Notes under the pieces: model-generated | What the model saw: only the letters and a program-made list of their open reading frames with translations | The model's database searches: none | Told to the model about the DNA's origin: nothing | DNA from: Pteria penguin | Lineage: Eukaryota; Mollusca; Bivalvia; Pterioida; Pteriidae | Direction of reading: 5' to 3' | Assembly (NCBI GenBank): GCA_035048485.1 | Contig: CM068587.1 | Location: 52,319,501 to 52,383,500 of the forward strand | DNA: 64,000 nt | Shown here: piece after piece, positions 53,722 to 64,000 of the stretch | Layout of the letters: every line of letters begins with the position of its first letter | Position numbering within the stretch: the stretch's first letter is position 1 | Position numbers and translations under genes: made by a program

Positions 53722-54640
53722 TGGTATATGAATTGAGTCATCCATTTTTACTGATACTCTTGTTTGCTATGTATGCCAATCGCGACTTTTCTTTTATCTT
53801 TTTTTTTTAAATAAATCTATATAAACATAATCATAACTTAGCCAGCATGCGTATAAGAAGGACAGCGTTCATGCCCATAAACTGAATTCTATGCAAATAA
53901 GTGTGCATATAGTAATGGTGTCCTTTTCTTCTATTGCTCTTTCTATGAGGTCGCCTCGGTGTTTAATTATAACACTTTTTGATCCTCTTATTTCGTTGCC
54001 ATGAGCACCAAAGAGACATTTATTGTCAAAATGGGTATTTGGTACAAAAATTATATAATGACTATACGTTAGGTAATAGAATACCTTAGGATGCAGTGAA
54101 CTGCAGGCATGATATGAAATTGATTCTCGAAGCTCCTACTTTTCCATCTGCCAGTCTCCGATAGTTTTTATGTAAAAACAAAATTTGATCATTGATTATT
54201 ACAAAATGGCACTATATATTACTATCTAATTTCTAAAATAAAATCATCAATGAAAATGTTTTATCAGATTGTGTATCTTGAAAAGATTTCTTTAACTGAT
54301 TTACTATTGCCTTTTATATTGAAATCAATAATTCAGTTTTATAGGCAAATTTTTTAGATATTTTGATTAGTGAGAACACAGAGTTTAGTAGCGAAGAAAA
54401 TATTAAACGGAAATATCACATGTACAAAGTACATCTAACAATCATCTGAAATCAATAGATCTGTGTTAATTTCAGCTTGGGAAAATCTGAAATAGAAAAC
54501 AAAAATGAAAAACATTATGCAGATATTTAAGTATCTGTCATTCTTTGACACCACTATAAGATGATAGCATTTATATGATGGCGGCACCTAGTTGGTGCAT
54601 TCATAATTTCACTTTATAATTCTGTCCTATGCTAACGAAG
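53722..54640. other. Intergenic, nothing recognised
   Basis: AT-rich. A possible extra terminal exon of the EGF gene (acceptor near 54487, stop near 54452 on the reverse strand) was considered and not preferred. Confidence 0.4.
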
Positions 54641-54689
54641 CACATAAGTTCACGACTTATAAAGTCTCATACGAATGGCAGACAGGAAG

Positions 54690-54790
54690 GGAGAAGATGG
54701 TAAAGCACGAGAGACATTACGTGCCAAATCGGGATCGAACCCTCATCCTAAAATTTGAGCCAGTGAGATGTCATTGTAACAATCGGCTAC
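54690..54790 (-). mobile_element. Possible tRNA-like SINE head fragment
   Basis: On the reverse strand GGGTTCGATCCCG is a B-box match in a tRNA-like context (GGCTC...GGATGAGGGTTCGATCCC). No clear A box or SINE body is seen. Confidence 0.35.
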
Positions 54791-54813
54791 ATATATAAGA
54801 TGAATATCTGACA

Positions 54814-54819
54814 TTTATT
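54814..54819 (-). terminator. Candidate poly-A signal of the NIDO-EGF gene
   Basis: AATAAA on the reverse strand, about 170 bp past the stop at 54990. It supports the view that the 4.7 kb EGF exon is the last exon. Confidence 0.45.
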
Positions 54820-54989
54820 AAGAATAATATAAAGACACCCTTTGTTATACAATAGAATGTAGAAAGCTTTGAAGATGCTTATATATATATATATATACAT
54901 ATTGAACAGTTTGTTGTACAGTGTGTACTTGGCTCTGAAATCTAAAGACTGTGAGGAAGATAAATGATGTACCTTGTTATCTTTTGATT

Positions 54990-63043
<8,054 letters not shown>

Positions 63044-63097
63044 CTACAAAAGACAATGAATCAAAATCGAAAAGCTCATACATTCTAGACATTATCA

Positions 63098-64000
63098 GGA
63101 GTATCTCCCTGATGCATAGCTCTGTCCTTAGATAGATTCTTTGGTTCACTTTTGGGTCATTTTGGTTTCAACACTGCTCTTCAAATATTTATATATTTTG
63201 AGAATTCCAATCATTTAGCCACGAGCATCACTGAAGAGACATAAGTTGTAGAAATGCGCATATGGTACACTAAATTAAAAGGTATATATGTTCTATATTT
63301 ATTATAACCACTAGGCCGGTGTCACTTCTGGTGAACTGATAGTGCCCGAGGGCATCATAAGCCTAATTTTCAGTACTTCTGTACTGACATGAAATATATA
63401 CTTCAAATTTTCAGTCATCAAATTAAGTAAATCACTCTAAAACTAAGGAGTATCTCCCTCAAGTATAGCTCTGTCCTTAGATAGATACTTTGCTGTACAT
63501 TTCCGTCATTTTGGTTTCAACACTGCTCTTCAAATATTTATATATTTTGAGAATTCCAATCATCTAGCCACGAGCATCACTGAATAGACGTGAGTTGTAG
63601 AAATGCGCATATGGTACACTAAATTAAAAGGTATATATGTTCTATATTTATTATAACTACTAGGCCGGTGTCACTGCTGGTGGACTGATAGTGCCCAAGG
63701 GCATCATAAGTCTAGTTTTCAGTCCTTTTGTACTGACATGAAATATACACTTCAAATTTTCAGTCATCAAATTAAGTAAATCACTCTAAAACTAAGGAGT
63801 ATCTCCCTCATGCATAGCTCTGTCCTTAGAAAGATTCTTTGGTGCACATTTCCATCATTTTGGTTTCAACACTGCTCTTCAAATATTTATATATTTTAAG
63901 AAATCCAGTCATTTAGCCACGAGCATCACTGAAGATACGTAAGTTGTCGAAATGCGCTAATGGTGCACTAAATTAAAAGATATATATGTTCTATATTTAT
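63098..64000. repeat. 349-bp tandem repeat, at least 2.5 copies, running off the window
   Basis: Units start at 63098, 63447 and about 63796 (GGAGTATCTCCCTSATGCAT). They share CATTTTGGTTTCAACACTGC, AGCCACGAGCATCACTGAAG and CACTAGGCCGGTGTCACT. Copies are roughly 95 percent alike by eye. Within or upstream of an intron of the NIDO-EGF gene. Confidence 0.92.

Noticed and set aside
54452..54486. Alternative last exon of the NIDO-EGF gene
   Set aside because: It would need a weak GAAG|GTTTAG donor near 55030 and adds only 11 residues; an AATAAA 170 bp after the 54990 stop favours the simple ending.

Overview
The window is eukaryotic: AT-rich, intron-dense DNA with GT-AG introns. I infer a bivalve mollusc, because the tRNA-derived SINEs, the many minisatellites, the imperfect foldback elements and the repeats built around CTGTCCGTC and around AGCTCACCTGAGCC are of a kind common in bivalve genomes. 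The species cannot be named from sequence alone. Three protein genes are supported. All exon joins were read by eye from splice sites, codon phase and protein similarity.

Region 1 (1-29023, + strand): a 20-coding-exon gene of the TRERF1/ZNF541/MIDEAS family. Its exons join without a phase conflict into 1776 codons plus stop: six C2H2 zinc fingers, a Gln-rich exon, a long disordered Pro/Ser/Gln exon with a PLFIPP...[11 protein letters not shown] signature, an ELM2 domain and a SANT domain. Proteins of this family scaffold the HDAC1/2 MiDAC deacetylase complex. Its introns hold a mariner element with one in-frame stop, a broken ORF of unknown family, several SINEs and MITEs, and six minisatellites that all lie at or shortly after a 5' splice site. 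Two of these arrays contain the exon end and its donor as part of the repeat unit, so the gene carries rows of duplicated donors.

Region 2 (29024-36706): convergent intergenic DNA, including the 3' UTR of the first gene, and three tandem-repeat blocks.

Region 3 (36707-44526, - strand): a complete nine-coding-exon gene for axonemal dynein light chain 1 (DNAL1, 193 aa, leucine-rich repeats). An RFX X-box-like motif and a forkhead core lie about 400 bp upstream, as expected for a motile-cilium gene. Introns carry a SINE, a 1.5 kb terminal-inverted-repeat element and a foldback MITE.

Region 4 (44527-54989): repeat-rich intergenic DNA with 58-bp and 52-bp minisatellites, a SINE, a decayed LINE with a MITE nested in it, and large dispersed repeats.

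Region 5 (54990-63043, - strand, 5' end outside the window): a secreted or extracellular NIDO-EGF protein. Two exons encode the NIDO domain and one 4.7 kb exon encodes 41 EGF-like repeats, 40 of them an indel-free 114-bp tandem array. Most units keep the consensus sites for O-glucose, O-fucose, EOGT-type O-GlcNAc, Asp/Asn hydroxylation and two N-glycans. The window ends in a 349-bp tandem repeat.

The three genes have no obvious shared pathway. The clearest unusual signals are the splice-donor arrays and the homogenised, glycosylation-site-dense EGF array.
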